Part shown: positions 4,968-5,061 of the stretch, one piece after another | Layout: the number at the start of each line of letters is the position of its first letter | Numbering within the stretch: the first letter of the stretch is position 1 | Assembly (NCBI GenBank): GCA_003233535.1 | Contig: QIMA01000295.1 | Location: 1 to 5,061, forward strand | Length of the DNA: 5,061 nt | Direction of reading: 5' to 3' | From: Rhodanobacteraceae bacterium | GTDB lineage: Bacteria > Pseudomonadota > Gammaproteobacteria > Xanthomonadales > SZUA-5 | Made by a program: the position numbers and the translations under genes | The notes under the pieces: generated by a model | Database searches by the model: none | What the model saw: the letters and a program-made list of their open reading frames with translations, nothing else | What the model was told of the DNA's origin: nothing

Positions 4968-5061
4968 CCCGGATATTTCATAAACTTCACGCGCCCTCGC
5001 TAGGTCCTTGATCGCCCAGCGATTTTTCCTCGGTCGGGTGTATGAACCACTACACCGCTCC
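4964..5061. repeat. Partial copy (left arm plus centre) of the palindromic repeat
   Basis: This is the partner of the repeat at 1-90. Its first 18 bases (4964-4981) are an exact inverted copy of 73-90. Its last 20 (5042-5061) equal bases 1-20 in direct orientation. The centre is ggtgta (5037-5042), an 8-base loop (5043-5050) and tacacc (5051-5056). Because the left arm is here and the right arm is at the other end, the two pieces fit either one element at the junction of a circle or two same-orientation copies flanking a linear segment. Confidence 0.75.
5011..5027 (+). terminator. Hairpin with T run inside the repeat, downstream of the acyltransferase
   Basis: A perfect five-base stem (atcgc 5011-5015 with gcgat 5019-5023) and a three-base loop (cca) are followed by a T run to 5027. 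This is a short Rho-independent-type terminator for plus-strand transcription, 44 bases past the acyltransferase stop. The stem is short, so it may be inefficient, or be outcompeted by the longer repeat-wide hairpin. Confidence 0.4.

Noticed and set aside
4964..5061. Integron attC site with the window as a gene cassette
   Set aside because: The ends lack the RYYYAAC and GTTRRRY core sites, the content is five genes on both strands, and no integrase is present.
1..5061. Small resistance plasmid carrying the beta-lactamase
   Set aside because: No replication, partition or mobilisation gene, no iterons; ArfB and acyltransferase genes are usual chromosomal genes. The matching ends have simpler explanations.

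Overview
The window reads as a GC-rich proteobacterial, probably gammaproteobacterial, fragment. This rests on gene content (a class D beta-lactamase with a Sec signal peptide, ArfB, a PlsC-type acyltransferase) and codon use; there is no rRNA or other marker, so taxonomy is inference. It holds five protein-coding genes in two divergent groups, and a palindromic repeat touches both ends. I see no tRNA, rRNA, CRISPR array, transposase, replication or mobilisation gene.

Minus-strand group, read right to left: a class D (OXA-type) serine beta-lactamase (3647-2862); 40 bases later a 658-residue multidomain protein (2821-845); then, after a 201-base gap, a short orphan glycosyltransferase-like N-terminal domain (643-95). 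The large protein is the most notable feature. It begins with a complete Ras/Rab-like GTPase domain, continues through a PAS-like region and a long coiled coil, and ends in what looks like a dead NarX-type histidine kinase core followed by a degenerate receiver domain. The close spacing suggests that the beta-lactamase and this signalling protein are co-transcribed.

Plus-strand group, read left to right: arfB, a ribosome-rescue peptidyl-tRNA hydrolase (3860-4288), followed by a lysophospholipid acyltransferase of the PlsC fold (4341-4967). Their junction is odd. A strong ribosome site and ATG overlap the arfB stop, but that frame closes after 19 codons exactly where a TTG could start the acyltransferase. 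This is either stepwise translational coupling or a one-base frameshift. The 212 bases between the two groups (3648-3859) hold the divergent promoters.

Ends: bases 1-20 are identical to 5042-5061. The 18 bases at 4964-4981 are the exact inverse complement of 73-90, with weaker inverted similarity further in. Joined across the ends, they form one imperfect palindrome of about 168 bp. The window is therefore either a circle of 5041 bp or a unique segment between two same-orientation copies of a palindromic repeat. The repeat lies downstream of both outward-reading genes and carries terminator-like hairpins.
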